Shown: piece by piece, positions 1 to 10,507 of the stretch
Layout of the letters: each line of letters starts with the position of its first letter
Numbering within the stretch: the first letter of the stretch is position 1
From: Neurospora crassa OR74A
Lineage: Eukaryota > Ascomycota > Sordariomycetes > Sordariales > Sordariaceae
Direction of reading: 5' to 3'
Assembly (NCBI RefSeq): GCF_000182925.2
Contig: NC_026502.1
Span: 2,790,001-2,854,000 of the forward strand
DNA: 64,000 bases
The notes under the pieces: model-generated
Databases searched by the model: none
What the model was told of the DNA's origin: nothing
Seen by the model: the letters and a program-made list of their open reading frames with translations, nothing else
Made by a program: the position numbers and the translations under genes

Positions 1-735
1 CCGCACCTCGCGCTGCTGCGGCACAAACTTCCAGGGGAGCACGTCCGACACCGAGGCGCTGAAGGTCACGCGCATGCGCTTGGCGTCCCGGACCGGCTCG
101 AGCTTGGCGGCGAGGTCGACGTCGGAATCGGAACCGCCGGCGCCGTGGGCGCGGACGGGTTGGCCGCCCCAGCCGGTGGTTTGGCAGATCTGTATTTTGT
201 TGCCAGCAATGTTAGAGATGGACAAGCAGTTGAGTGAAGCGACTTGGTAAGCAGGCAGCTAGGGCACAGGAGGATCCAACCAAGGAACCCATACCATCTT
301 ATACATAGGTACGGAGCCATACGAAAGCGCCACGGTACCAAGAATAACACTAATGACATAGTACATGGTCGATTGATTTCTCTTTTTGTACTCGGCTCTC
401 ACTCTCTCCATCTCCGGCGACACGCCTGTGCGGGAACTTTGGCTCCTTGTCTGTTGCTGTTGCTGGCGTCTGCTTGCGCCCTCGGTCGAGAACCACCTCC
501 ATGCCCTGTCGCTCTGTTGCTTCTTTGCACCTGATGCTTGTTGCTGTGCTGCTGTCGTCATCTTCCTCCGGGGGTCAGAAGACGCCGCCGATGGCGCCTC
601 AGTATCGAACGAGAGTTGGCGGCGCCATTGGTTTTGGAATTCTTGGCGACACGAAAAGCAGGCCCATGAAGCCGATTGGGAGAAGGACTGAACAGCGACG
701 GCTCTTCGGCCAACGAAGCGTGGCATCGAGCTCAT
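1..735 (-). CDS. COX11: Cytochrome c oxidase assembly factor Cox11 (C-terminus cut by window edge)
   Basis: Cox11 is the inner-membrane copper chaperone that delivers copper to the CuB site of Cox1. Exon 1 runs 735-295 (147 codons from ATG at 735), exon 2 from 190 past the window edge. The 104-nt intron (191-294) has a GTATGG donor and an ACAG acceptor; splicing joins YKM to ICQTTGWGG, a block conserved in the family. The Arg/Ser-rich start is a likely mitochondrial presequence, followed by a Gln-rich linker and one membrane segment at about residues 124-142 before SVPMYK. The visible matrix-anchored domain includes WKFVPQQREV. The conserved copper-binding CFCF motif should lie just outside the window and is not seen. 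Nothing in the visible part is broken. Confidence 0.93.
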
Positions 736-1336
736 GGTGAGAGGGTTGACGAGACCGACTGCTCGAGTTCACAGTCTTCTGTTTACTCCGGAAGGCGGGA
801 TGTCCAGGTACTACTGCCCGTGTGTGTAGGTGGGACCGGGGACATGGTTGCCCTCTCTGTGCTGCGAAAGCGTCGCAGCTCTGGAATTCTCACCGCCTAA
901 ATATGACCGGCACAAATGTGGGACGTCCCGATCACAATTGAGGGACACCCAGGGCACATGTTTGTTTCAGAGCGCAGCGGTGCGCAGTGGACACTATGGA
1001 CCGCCGTAGTTGCAAGCATGACACACGTCATCGATATCGCTGGGAGTTGAAACCTATCGAAATATATACAGTGAAAAACAGCGGATAACAAATATAATTA
1101 AAATGTTTTAAAAACACTTTCTTATTAATTTCAAGATAATTGAAATATTTCAGTTGATAGTATGCTTACTATAATTATCAGGTATTATGACAACTTATCA
1201 CTTTATAAAACGTAGTTTGACATTGTTTTGTAAGAACTTTTTGTTGTATCTACAATACAAACTTAGGATAGGTAATTTCGTTAAGCTAGAATAATGTACC
1301 CTTTTGATCGCTGATTACATAGAACTCTTAAAATAA
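736..1336. other. Intergenic: COX11 upstream region and 3' side of the WD40 gene
   Basis: No convincing gene. The left part is the COX11 promoter and leader. Positions about 1080-1335 are strongly AT-rich (runs such as AAATATAATTAAAATG) with few G/C pairs. This could be 3' UTR plus a small RIP-like relic. Confidence 0.6.
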
Positions 1337-4300
1337 TTAGAATTCATCAATGTCGCTTCCATTAGCACCGCTGGATACAAGGTCCTCATTGTCGTTCTCG
1401 TCGTCCTCATAAACAAGATCCAATGTTCCTTCGTTCAGCTGCCAGTCTACGCCTTCAGCTTCGAGAGCCTGCTTAGTCTCCTCTTCCAAGAGATCAACGC
1501 TAAAGTCCAGTGGCAGGTTTGTGAAATGGGCTTCCTTCGCTTTTAGGAAACTCTCTTTCGTAATAGATCTCAACGGTGAAAGATACCGTCTCACTCCTTC
1601 GCTAAACTGCCGTCTGGTTTCTTGCTGCAATCCATTGAAGCTAGCTTTGAGCGGCAAGCGAGGATCCTCGTCTAAATGCGCTTCGCGCCGATATAAGCCG
1701 GTCTCGACATAATTCGGGCCTTGGACGACGCCGAGAGTACGGTCTGGCAGCTGTTGAAGCTGCAACTTTGTCAAATAAGATCGTCCCCTTGAGATACCGG
1801 ATTCCGAATACAACAGCCGACCTTGAGCATCATGGGTGGGTGCCTCTGGTTCCGGGTGTGGAATGATAGATTGCGGACGCCGAATCCTCTTTGGCGATTT
1901 TTGCCCCGGGATTTTCATATGCATGAATAAGGCGCGGTCATTGTGGTCTCCCTCATCTTGTTCGTTGAGTGACAAGACGAAGACTCGTCCACTAGCATCG
2001 CCAATGACCAGCCTGGACTTGTCGGGTGAGAACATGCCGCAGGAAACGGGTGCAGGAACCTCCAAGAGGTCGCGGACCAGTGGGTCGCGGGATCGTACAT
2101 TCCAGACCTTTACCACGCCATCGGATGAACCGGTATAAAATCGGTCAAGAGTTCTTCCCCACGCGGTAAATTTGACGCCTACATCCTCGTGCTCACGATC
2201 ACCTCTGAACTCCTCAATGGGCTCTCCATGACGTAGAGTATGGATCGGCTTGTCACCTTGAGCGGTGTCCCAAACGTATGTAATTCCGTCTGTGCATCCC
2301 GCCGTAATGTAGCAGGAACCGAAGCTGATGGGCATGACAGTGAGCTCATTGATATCGAGCGCCCAGCAATCTAGTGTTTGAATAGGGCTGAATGACTTTT
2401 CGCCATGTTCAGAAACGGGAGATGGGGTAAAGACCCGGATTTGGGTACGGGTGTTATAGTCCAGGTCCAGACCCAGTGGTGAAGTGGCCGCTATGAAGCA
2501 GGCTTGACTGGGATGCCATAGAACCTCAAAAACATTCTGGGTTGTAGCGGATGTTATGCGCCACCTTTCCCCCGTAAGACCATCCCAAAGGCAGAGCTCC
2601 CCCGTTTCCCTACGGTCGGGAGGAATATCAAGGTCATCCCCTGTCCTGCTGCGAGGTGAGTAGCCCACCAAAAGCAGATGCCGAACGGTTGGCGAGCGAC
2701 CCCATTGCATAGTGGCAGGAAAGTAGGCCCATCTCTCGGTTGAAACAGTGTTACCCTCTGCGTCTTCCACCCGGGAGCAAGAAAAAGACCGATACGGGGT
2801 GGTCGAAATCGAGTCGTTGCTGTGGATATTGTATATGCGAACAGCGTCCGTAGGAACATCTGCTGCCGTTGCAACCATGGCCGTTGTCGACTCATACTTT
2901 GAGGCAGCCACAAAGTTGACATTACCCCCGTGAGACCACTCGCCCAACAAAACCATGGAGGAGCCGGACGGGTCTACCTTCCAGACTTTGACTTTCCGGT
3001 CAAACCCAGAAGTAAATGCCCGACCGTGGACATCGTCATAGTCCGAGGAAACAACAGATGAGTACAGCCACGGATCTTGACTCTGTCTCATAGCATCGGT
3101 CGAGTTCTCGCCCTTTTCGACAACCGGACGGACAATTCGATGATCAGGATATGCCCGCAAAGTGCCTTGGCTGCATGATCCGAGAACGAGGTTACCAGGC
3201 TTGTTGTACTGCTGATTATGAGCATCCGAATGCTCTGTTGTCCCACAAATGAAGCCGTCGTTCGAGACCCAGGCAATGGTCGCAATATCTCCGGCACAAT
3301 CCGTCCATTCTCTTCGCAGCTCCAGCTCATCCTCGCGACACTTGACGAACTCGTTCGGGAAGTTCAAGGGAGCCCGCAAAGCCATGCCGCGGTTACCAGA
3401 AGTTTCCCTAGCAAAGAGGAGTGAATTAATCTGGCTCGAACGAGCAAGCTCACCGTGCAAGTCGTACTTATCCCTCTTCAAGGCAAGAATCGAGGGATTC
3501 CCTGCTACCTTGTGATTGACTAGGTCATGGAGGAATCGTTCAACGTCTGTCCTGTTTCGATGCGAAAGTTCACTTTCCGACCGGATGGCATCTAAGACCT
3601 TGACAATGTCTCCGCGATGCTTCTTGAGCTGCTTTCGGAGATCTTTAGCAAGATCTTGCTTCCGACTCCCAGATGACAGGCCAAGGACTCTTCGACAAAG
3701 GTTCCGCAGAGCCTTGATTTCATCGGCGGTAAAGTCGACATGGAAGATTGTAGGTCGAGGGACCACGGAATCGTCAAACCGTACAAAGCCCTGCACACCA
3801 GCTGAAATGTTGGCCCTCTGCTCCGCTGATAGATATGGTCGTTTAGCCTCACTGAACAGCCGCGATGATAAACCTCGAGAATCAACACTGTCCTCGTGTC
3901 CCCGCCAGACCAAAGCATGCGCTCGACTTCGATAATTCTGTGCCGACGTTGTGACTATGCCACGATTTTGCGGCCTCTGCTCTTCTTCGACGCGTTTACG
4001 CCATCGAGATACTCGGCCTCGCCTCCTCGGTTCCGACACGAAGTTTTCGGGTAGATCGACAGGTAGGTTGCTAACAGAGGGCTGAGTGACAGATGCCGAC
4101 GGTGGGTCCAGAACCATCGGCGGTCTAACGGTTGAATTTGGTTGAGGCACTGTTATGGCCGCTGATGGTGTTCCTTTGCCTTGTTTTTCCTCGTCATCGT
4201 CCTTAATGGTAATAACCTGAGTCGAGGGCGGAGGCGGCAGTATGGTCGGTCGGTGAATTCCTGTCGTCGCATGACTGGGAACCGGAGCATGAGGGTATCG

Positions 4301-5532
4301 CAGCCCTGAAGGAGGGTTTACACCTCTGTATGCTTCTTGACGCCCAGGTACTGCTGGAAGAGGTATTGGAGAGTTAGAGTAGCGACGTTCATCAGCCGCG
4401 GGGAATGTAGGGGCTATAGCCGAGCCCGGACGCGGAGGCGGAGGCGGCAGCGGGGCTGAGGCATAGCCGGAAGGAGCCTGGGGAGGTGCCAGGACAGGTG
4501 GGACCTTGGGGACGGGCACCGGCGTGTACGATTTGAACCGATATTCCTGGTAGCCGTTAGCTACGAATACGGTACCTTCCAAGAGAAAGCAACTGAACAC
4601 ATCAATAAACGTTGTTAATACGCACGGGAAGCATGAGCAATGCGCGAGTCTCCACCGGGATACGGGCAGCCAGGAGTCGTTCGAACGCATCGCTTACACG
4701 CCCATTCCCAAGCTTATAAGCGGCTGTAAAGTCGGCGCCAGTCACGATCTCGACGACCTGGAGGAGGAGAACTATGGGTAAGGCATAGGAAGGTAACCGA
4801 GAGAATATAAGGGTCGAAAGGGGAGCAAATGGGAACAACTAACGAAAGCCGTAGCATGCTAACCTTTGTTCCTATCTTTTGTACGTCGTATTTGTCTCTG
4901 GGCAAATTTGCTAGCTCCCGGTCGACGTGCGGGAACACTTGGTTTGCGAGGCATTGGATAAAGACGTCCTGCCTTCCCCAATGAGGAACAGTCTGAGAGT
5001 TGCCATTCTGCTGGATCTGGTTGTTGATGGTGGGGGCTGTGGCTGGAACGGTCTCGGTTCGCTGTCGTTTGAAAGGCGGATGTTCGAGATTGTCCGGCTG
5101 GTGCCTCTGCTGTGCTTCAACAAGAAAGCCATGGCTTTGGGTGTTGCCCGGCGCAATCGAGGAGCCATTCGTGAGCGGGTCACGCGCGGGATCGCCAGGC
5201 CTAGGGGTAGTAGGTGTCTCTGTCAATGCTAATCCACGAGAGATGACCGGATTTGGCACGCTAGTAGAAGAGGGTGAGGTGGTGGTGATCGTCCGTGTCA
5301 CGAGGGATCGATAGGAAGAACAAGGAGATGAGGCGATCAAAGGGTAGGCGGGCACGTAACGCGCAACGCGCGTCAACAGCCGCTGAAGAAGAAACAATGT
5401 GATTCAAACTTGGTCGAGCAGGAAGATTCGTCCGAAAGAATCATATAGTCGATAGGAAAAATAAATAAGAAGAAAAAGAAGAGGAGAAGCGCGTTAGGAT
5501 AGTTTCCAGAAATTTACGTACCTGGAGTTCAT
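1337..5532 (-). CDS. dim-9: WD40-repeat protein, 1249 aa; candidate DIM-9/DCAF26 of the H3K9 methyltransferase complex
   Basis: Four exons fit: 5532-5522 (11 nt), 5260-4864, 4757-4626 and 4546-1337. Introns 3 and 2 are clear: 4547-4625 has a GTGCGT donor and a GCTAAC branch close to CCAG, and 4758-4863 joins GTK to VVEIV. The first intron (261 nt) is less certain. It was chosen because the exon-2 frame has no Met, and MNS then reads into SVPNP in phase. The protein has a disordered Pro-rich N-terminal third, a basic patch (RRRGRVSRWRKR), then WD40 blades such as GFDRKVKVWKV, YVWDTAQGD and VVKVWNVRSRDP, and an acidic C-terminus. VWNVRSRD resembles the WDxR signature of CUL4-DDB1 adaptors. In Neurospora such an adaptor, DIM-9/DCAF26, belongs to the complex that directs H3K9 methylation to RIP-mutated DNA. 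The name rests on length, fold and remembered gene order, not on a search. Confidence 0.72.
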
Positions 5533-6603
5533 TTTCAAATGTTTTGCTGGTCAGAGTATATGCTTTGGAGAGAAGTATCAAGTTGTATGTTAATTAAAGT
5601 CTATGCTAGAGTAATTGACTAGCGAGATATGCAACCTTGTGTAACATTACGTAAGCGCACTCCTAGATATACTTTAAGTAGCTATTATATTTTTATTGAG
5701 GTTAATAAATTATAAATACTGGAATAGTAAAATTTAACTCTAGCTAATATTTATTATATGTAGTGTAGTTTTTAGCTAATCATATATCGATAAAGTATCA
5801 ACATAATTGTTTGTACTAATGCTTCATATTTTGATACTAAGCTCAAGCATTACATCTTGCTTCCTACGCTACAGCCTGCTGTAAATAAATCTTATACCTC
5901 GAGTGCTGTCTTATTTAGCAATTCGCAAGGGAATCTTGACCTGCGGAACAGAAGGTTAAAGCAAACGATTCCCGTCTGATACAGGGGCAGTAATGACATA
6001 TCCAACAGCCCACCAAGTTAAGCAATCACAACTGCAATCGCGATCAAGTGTCTAATTCAATTCATGGAGAATGAAAAAGACACTATGAAGATTGAACTTC
6101 TCGAAGGCGTGCTGACATCCAAGATGACAAGGCAGACGACTGTGTGTGCGAACCTTGATGTCCAGTCATGGAGCTTGGAGACGCGAAGTCACGGGTTCAC
6201 ATGCGATAGTATCGACGGCCTGGAGACGACATGCAGCGCGGTTCAATTCGTGCACCCCCTTCCGCGCGGGTGGACGGGCCTTGTCTACGACAATCTACGG
6301 CGGTTCGTAAAGCTCGATTGGAAGGATTGAGAAGATGGCCTTCAATATTAAAGTTAAGGTAGGTAAAGCTAAAAACTATAGTAAAGACAAACGTGGAACA
6401 ACCTAGGGTAGATTGCCCCGAAGGTAAATAGCCATTGTAGTAGTTCTTTTTATTATTCCTTTAGAGTAGTGAGTAAGTTCATCTAGGATAATAGATAGAA
6501 TCTTTATGTATTTTGACATCTACAATTTATACAGCATTTTTAAGCCATAATGGCAGTTTGGTATGCAAACAATGCAAACTTGGTTCCCGCGACTAGTGTA
6601 GTT
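5533..6603. other. Intergenic with AT-rich tract; weak 88-codon ORF
   Basis: Positions about 5570-5880 are AT-rich with scarce CA/TG dinucleotides and many TA steps, as in old RIP products, but no terminal repeats or protein remnant could be found. A plus-strand ATG frame at 6064-6330 (88 codons, ending FVKLDWKD) has ordinary base composition but resembles no family I know. I do not call it a gene. Positions 6331-6540 are again AT-rich and adjoin the 3' end of EMC7. Confidence 0.55.
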
Positions 6604-7553
6604 TCAACCCCTCCTCTTCTTGCCCCCTTGCTGGGCGCCGCCACCAGTGCTCGCCGCTGCATCACCAGACGACTCCTCCTTCTTGGCGCTGGTACCGGCA
6701 AGGAAAGCAGCCATATCAAAGTTCGGTGCCGCCGGAGCGCCACCGCCGCCCATGAGAGCGTTCATGGGGTTCTTCTTCTGATTCTCCTCCCATTCAGCGC
6801 GCATTTCGGGGTCCACTGATGGTACTGTTAGTAGCAATTACTTGGAGAGGCGGGAAAGAAGAAGCACACGTACTGTTCTCAACCAGCTTCGGCATGCCAA
6901 GGAAGATGACCATGCTGACCAAACCGAGAAGAATCATGGGGTTGCGGAGGATCGAAAGAATGGAGACTATAGAGTTCAAGGCGGTTAGTATGTCAATCAC
7001 CATCGTGAAGTACGGCTCCCCCGTTGCAACACTCACATTTACTCCTCTCCATGAAATACCCCTTTTCTCCCAACACCTTCGCCCCAAACACCACACCTCC
7101 ATCCCTCCCGTTTTTCAGCGTCTGCCTCGGCGCCTCCTCCCCCTTGTTATCCCAATCGTTACCCCGATACGTCTGCCACGCCTTCGCCTCCAGCTTGACG
7201 TTGCCGTGTCCGTCCCCTTCCTCGAGCACGCCGTCCAGGGTGGGCGCCACGTCCACCCGCAGCGGAGCAAACGCGTGCGTCGCGCAGTGGATGTCCAGCA
7301 AGTACGAGCCCTGCGTGACGTTCCTGAAAACAAGCGTGTTGGCGACGCTGAGGGGGGCTGACTTGGTCTGTCCAAAGGTCGAGAGCGTGCCATGCGTTGA
7401 GGGAGGGAAGACGAAGAGCTTGCCACTGACATCACCAGGAGGGGCGGATGGGAGGGAAATGGTTATTGAGGTCTGCGGCAGGTGTTGAGCGAGCGCTGCT
7501 AGGGCGGTCGAAGCCGAGCCCAGGAAGGCGAGGGTGATGGTGACGAGTTGCAT
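6604..7553 (-). CDS. EMC7: ER membrane protein complex subunit 7 (EMC7/Sop4-like)
   Basis: A subunit of the ER membrane complex, the insertase for tail-anchored and multipass proteins; EMC7 contributes a lumenal beta-sandwich. Exons are 7553-7037, 6966-6874 and 6815-6604 (273 aa). Both introns have textbook signals: 6967-7036 (GTGAGT, TACTAAC, TATAG) and 6816-6873 (GTACGT, TACTAAC, TCAG), the second splitting an ATG codon before DPEMRAEWEE. A signal peptide covers residues 1 to about 19. The lumenal domain contains GSYLLDIHC and FAPLRVDV, a membrane segment follows (ILLGLVSMVIFLGMPKLV), and the cytosolic tail is Gly/Ala/Lys-rich. The NPM-TM-DPEMR arrangement matches animal EMC7. It lies between the WD40 and acyl-CoA synthetase genes on the same strand, with no functional link apparent. 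Confidence 0.9.
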
Positions 7554-8234
7554 GTTGGAGTTGGGCTGATTATTGAGTTTTCGGATTTGGTTGTTTACCG
7601 GCTGTGCATACTCGAGAGAATCAAGACGACAATGAGTGCGACCACGACAAGATGGAGGAAAAGTGGTGATGCGCGCCGGATGCTTGACGTAGGTTGAGGT
7701 TGTATGGTAGAGGTCGCGGTCGGGGAACCACCAAAGCGACGTTTGGGTGGAGTTTTGGGCTTGGGGGAAGCTCTTAGAGGTACAAGTAGCTGTGACGAAA
7801 TGGCGGGTGCGGCTCTGAAGGGGACCGTGCAGGGGTTTTGATTGGCGCTGCGAGTGACACGCTCTGGGACATTTCTACACTAGAGCAGTAGAGGTACCTA
7901 CCTACCTCTACGAAGAGCAACAACGGCAATACCTAGAGGTAGTACCTAGTACCATAATGGAGCCGACATAAAGTATCATCGAATGGTCATGATTGAACCA
8001 ACCATAGTAGTTTTCATTCATACACAAAAGGGATGAGAGTCAACGACATGTCAAGAAATTTAAACAACACCTCAGCTAAGCACCAGAACCAGCATCAGCA
8101 CCAACACCAACAAGCAAAGTGGAAACGATAAGTGTCCAGCTCAGATCAAAAGGCAGGTAGATTCATGCACGTAAAACTCCAACAACGCTGATGATGACAA
8201 CGACAGCACATCCTTGGCCTTCCCAACTCCCTCT
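7554..8234. other. Intergenic: EMC7 promoter and 3' region of the acyl-CoA synthetase gene
   Basis: No gene seen. It holds clustered TACCTA/TACCTAGG-type motifs at 7893-7910 and 7929-7953 and a CAACAx-rich stretch at about 8085-8115. Confidence 0.6.
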
Positions 8235-10507
8235 CTATAGCTTGGCCTTGGTCTGGGCAGCAGCGTTGATCTCCTCGTACATGCGGTCGATTTCGGCCCT
8301 GAACTTCCTGGCGGCCTGGGGACGCTTGAGTTTGAGACTGTGTTTGTGGATGTTAGTATCCTGCCCGAGATCGTCACGCATGTTGTTGTTGTTGTAGTAG
8401 GATGACCAGGATCAGGACTTACGTTGGCGTCAAAAGCTCATTCTCAATCGTAAACGGCTCAATATCCAAATAAACATTCTTGACCTTCTCGTAGCTGTTG
8501 AACTTGTGGTTCTTGCCAATGCCATCCAGCAGTTTGAGGAAAGCCGTCTTGACACGGGGGTCGTTGGCGGACTGCTTCAGCTCTTCAAGGTTTTCAGGGG
8601 CAATATTCTTCTTGAGTATCCTGCTGGCATAGGGCGCGAAGGTGACGGGGTCGATCCCAAAGATGGCCACCAGGCTGGACTCCTTGGGATCGCCGTGCAC
8701 AAATGCCATGGCGATCAGGTTGGTGCTGGCCATGTATACGTTCTCGATACGCTCGGGCGAGATGTACTCGCCCTGCGACAGCTTGAGCACGTTCTTCTTG
8801 CGGTCGATAATCTTGAACCGGCCCATGCTGTCAACCTCGACGATGTCGCCCGTGTGGAACCAGCCGTCCGCTTCAACCACCTTGGCGGTTTCTTCCGGGT
8901 TCTTGTAATACTCCTTAAACATGATGGGACCGCGCATCAGCAGCTCGCCGCGGGGGTTCGGCTTGTCGTCGACAGTGTAGTCGTAGTCTGGCACGGACTC
9001 GATGCAGAGCTCGACACAGGGGCAAGGGGGGCCAATATTGCCGGTGGAGAAGTCGCCGGGAACCTGGGCGGTGCCCGTGGCGTACGACTCGGTCATGCCG
9101 AAGCCTTGGATGAAATCGTTGCCGAAGGCGGCGCGGAGGAACTGGTGCACTTCAGGGTCGAGCTGGGCGGAACCGCTGACCATGGTGCGGGCGCGGTCGA
9201 GGCCCACGCCCTTGAGAACCTTCTTGGTCCAGATGCGGTCATACAGGAAGTGCTTGTTGGTGGCCTTGCCGGTGGGCAGGGCCATGCTCTGCTTCTTGGC
9301 CTCCACAACGTAGCGGGACAGGGTGCCCTTGAAGCCGTCGGCGTCGATGGTGGCGGCCTGCACAGCGCCGCTGATGCGGTTGTACAGACGCGGGACGGAC
9401 ATGAGGCCGGTCGGGCGCAGGATCTTCATGTCCTCGACCAGGCCGGCGATGTCGCCATGGAAGTAACCGATGCTAGCGCCCTCGGCCAAAGCGGTCTGGT
9501 CGGCCATGCGACCGTAAATGTGCGCCAGGGGAAGGTAGGAGATGTGGATATCGGAGGAGAGGATGCTCTGCATCGAGCGGGCAGCAGTAATACCGGCCAC
9601 ACCCTGAGCATGGGTGATCAGGACACCCTTCGGGTCGCCAGTGGTGCCCGAGGTATAGTTGATGGTCAGAACATCCTCACGCTTGGGAGGCTTCATGGAG
9701 AGGCCCGACTTGACACCCAGCGCCTCAACCTCGTCGATGGAGAAGATCTTGATGCCCACGTTGGAAGCGGCGGCATTGAGCAGCTCGCGCTTAGTGTGGC
9801 CAGCAGGCTCACCAGCATCCAGAGGATCCAGGGAGATAATGAGCTTCAAGGTTGGGCAACGCGGCGCGACCTTGAGGAGGGTCGGGATATGGGGCACAGA
9901 GCATGCAATGGCAGTAAGACCACTGTGGTTGATGATGTACTCGGTGGTCTCGGGACCAAGAGTCTCGTAAAGAGAGATGGGGAACAGGGACTGGGAGAGG
10001 AGCGCAAGCTCTGTGATGCTGTTAGCATACCTCGTGCATCATGCACGTGCACGGCGCATTGTGTCCAAGTCGGTACTTGCCAGTGATCTGCCACTCGGGA
10101 CGGTTCTGCGCCCACAAACCAACGCCATACTTCTCCTCGGTGAAGCCGATGGACTTGTGGATGGCGACAATGCCGGCGCCAAAGTTCTTCCTCCGCTCAG
10201 CAACCTCCTTGTAAGTGATCCAAACATACTTGGGCTCGTAGGTCTTGGTGGCAGCGTTCCATGGGCGCCATCCCAGGCACTTCTTGTTGGGCACCTTCTC
10301 AACTGAGGCTTCAAAGAGATCGTGAACCGTCTGGTGAGCCGGGTCGAGCGTCTCGAGGAGAGGGCTGTTGACGAACTTCCAATGACGATAAACTGCCGTA
10401 CGGTTCGGTCGCTGTGTTCCAGGAACAGGCAGGGCGTAAGGAGTCCCAGGAGGTGGCGGTTCCGCAATCGACTTGATATAAGCCGCGGTATCTTGTGAGG
10501 GCGCCAT
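8235..10507 (-). CDS. Long-chain acyl-CoA synthetase with C-terminal peroxisomal signal AKL
   Basis: Activates fatty acids to acyl-CoA through an acyl-adenylate. Exons are 10507-10081, 10010-8423 and 8337-8235 (705 aa, usual length). Intron 1 (10011-10080) starts GCAAGT, so it is a GC-AG intron; only this donor keeps the frame from WQIT into ELALLSQSLFP, and it has a GCTAAC branch. Intron 2 (8338-8422) is GTAAGT/ATACTAAC/ACAG. The AMP-binding motif YTSGTTGDPKGV is at about residues 261-272 and GWFHTGD at about 525-531, followed by the ligase motif region with KIIDRKKNVLKLSQGEYI. The protein ends in AKL, a type-1 peroxisomal targeting signal, which suggests a role in peroxisomal fatty-acid activation, as for yeast Faa2. 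There is no N-terminal membrane anchor. Confidence 0.93.

Noticed and set aside
6064-6330. 88-codon ATG frame
   Set aside because: Flanked by AT-rich DNA, no recognised family, too short to support alone; noted in the intergenic entry.
8506-10086. 526-codon open frame on plus strand
   Set aside because: Lies opposite the acyl-CoA synthetase exon; GC-rich codon bias keeps the antisense frame open. No family resemblance.
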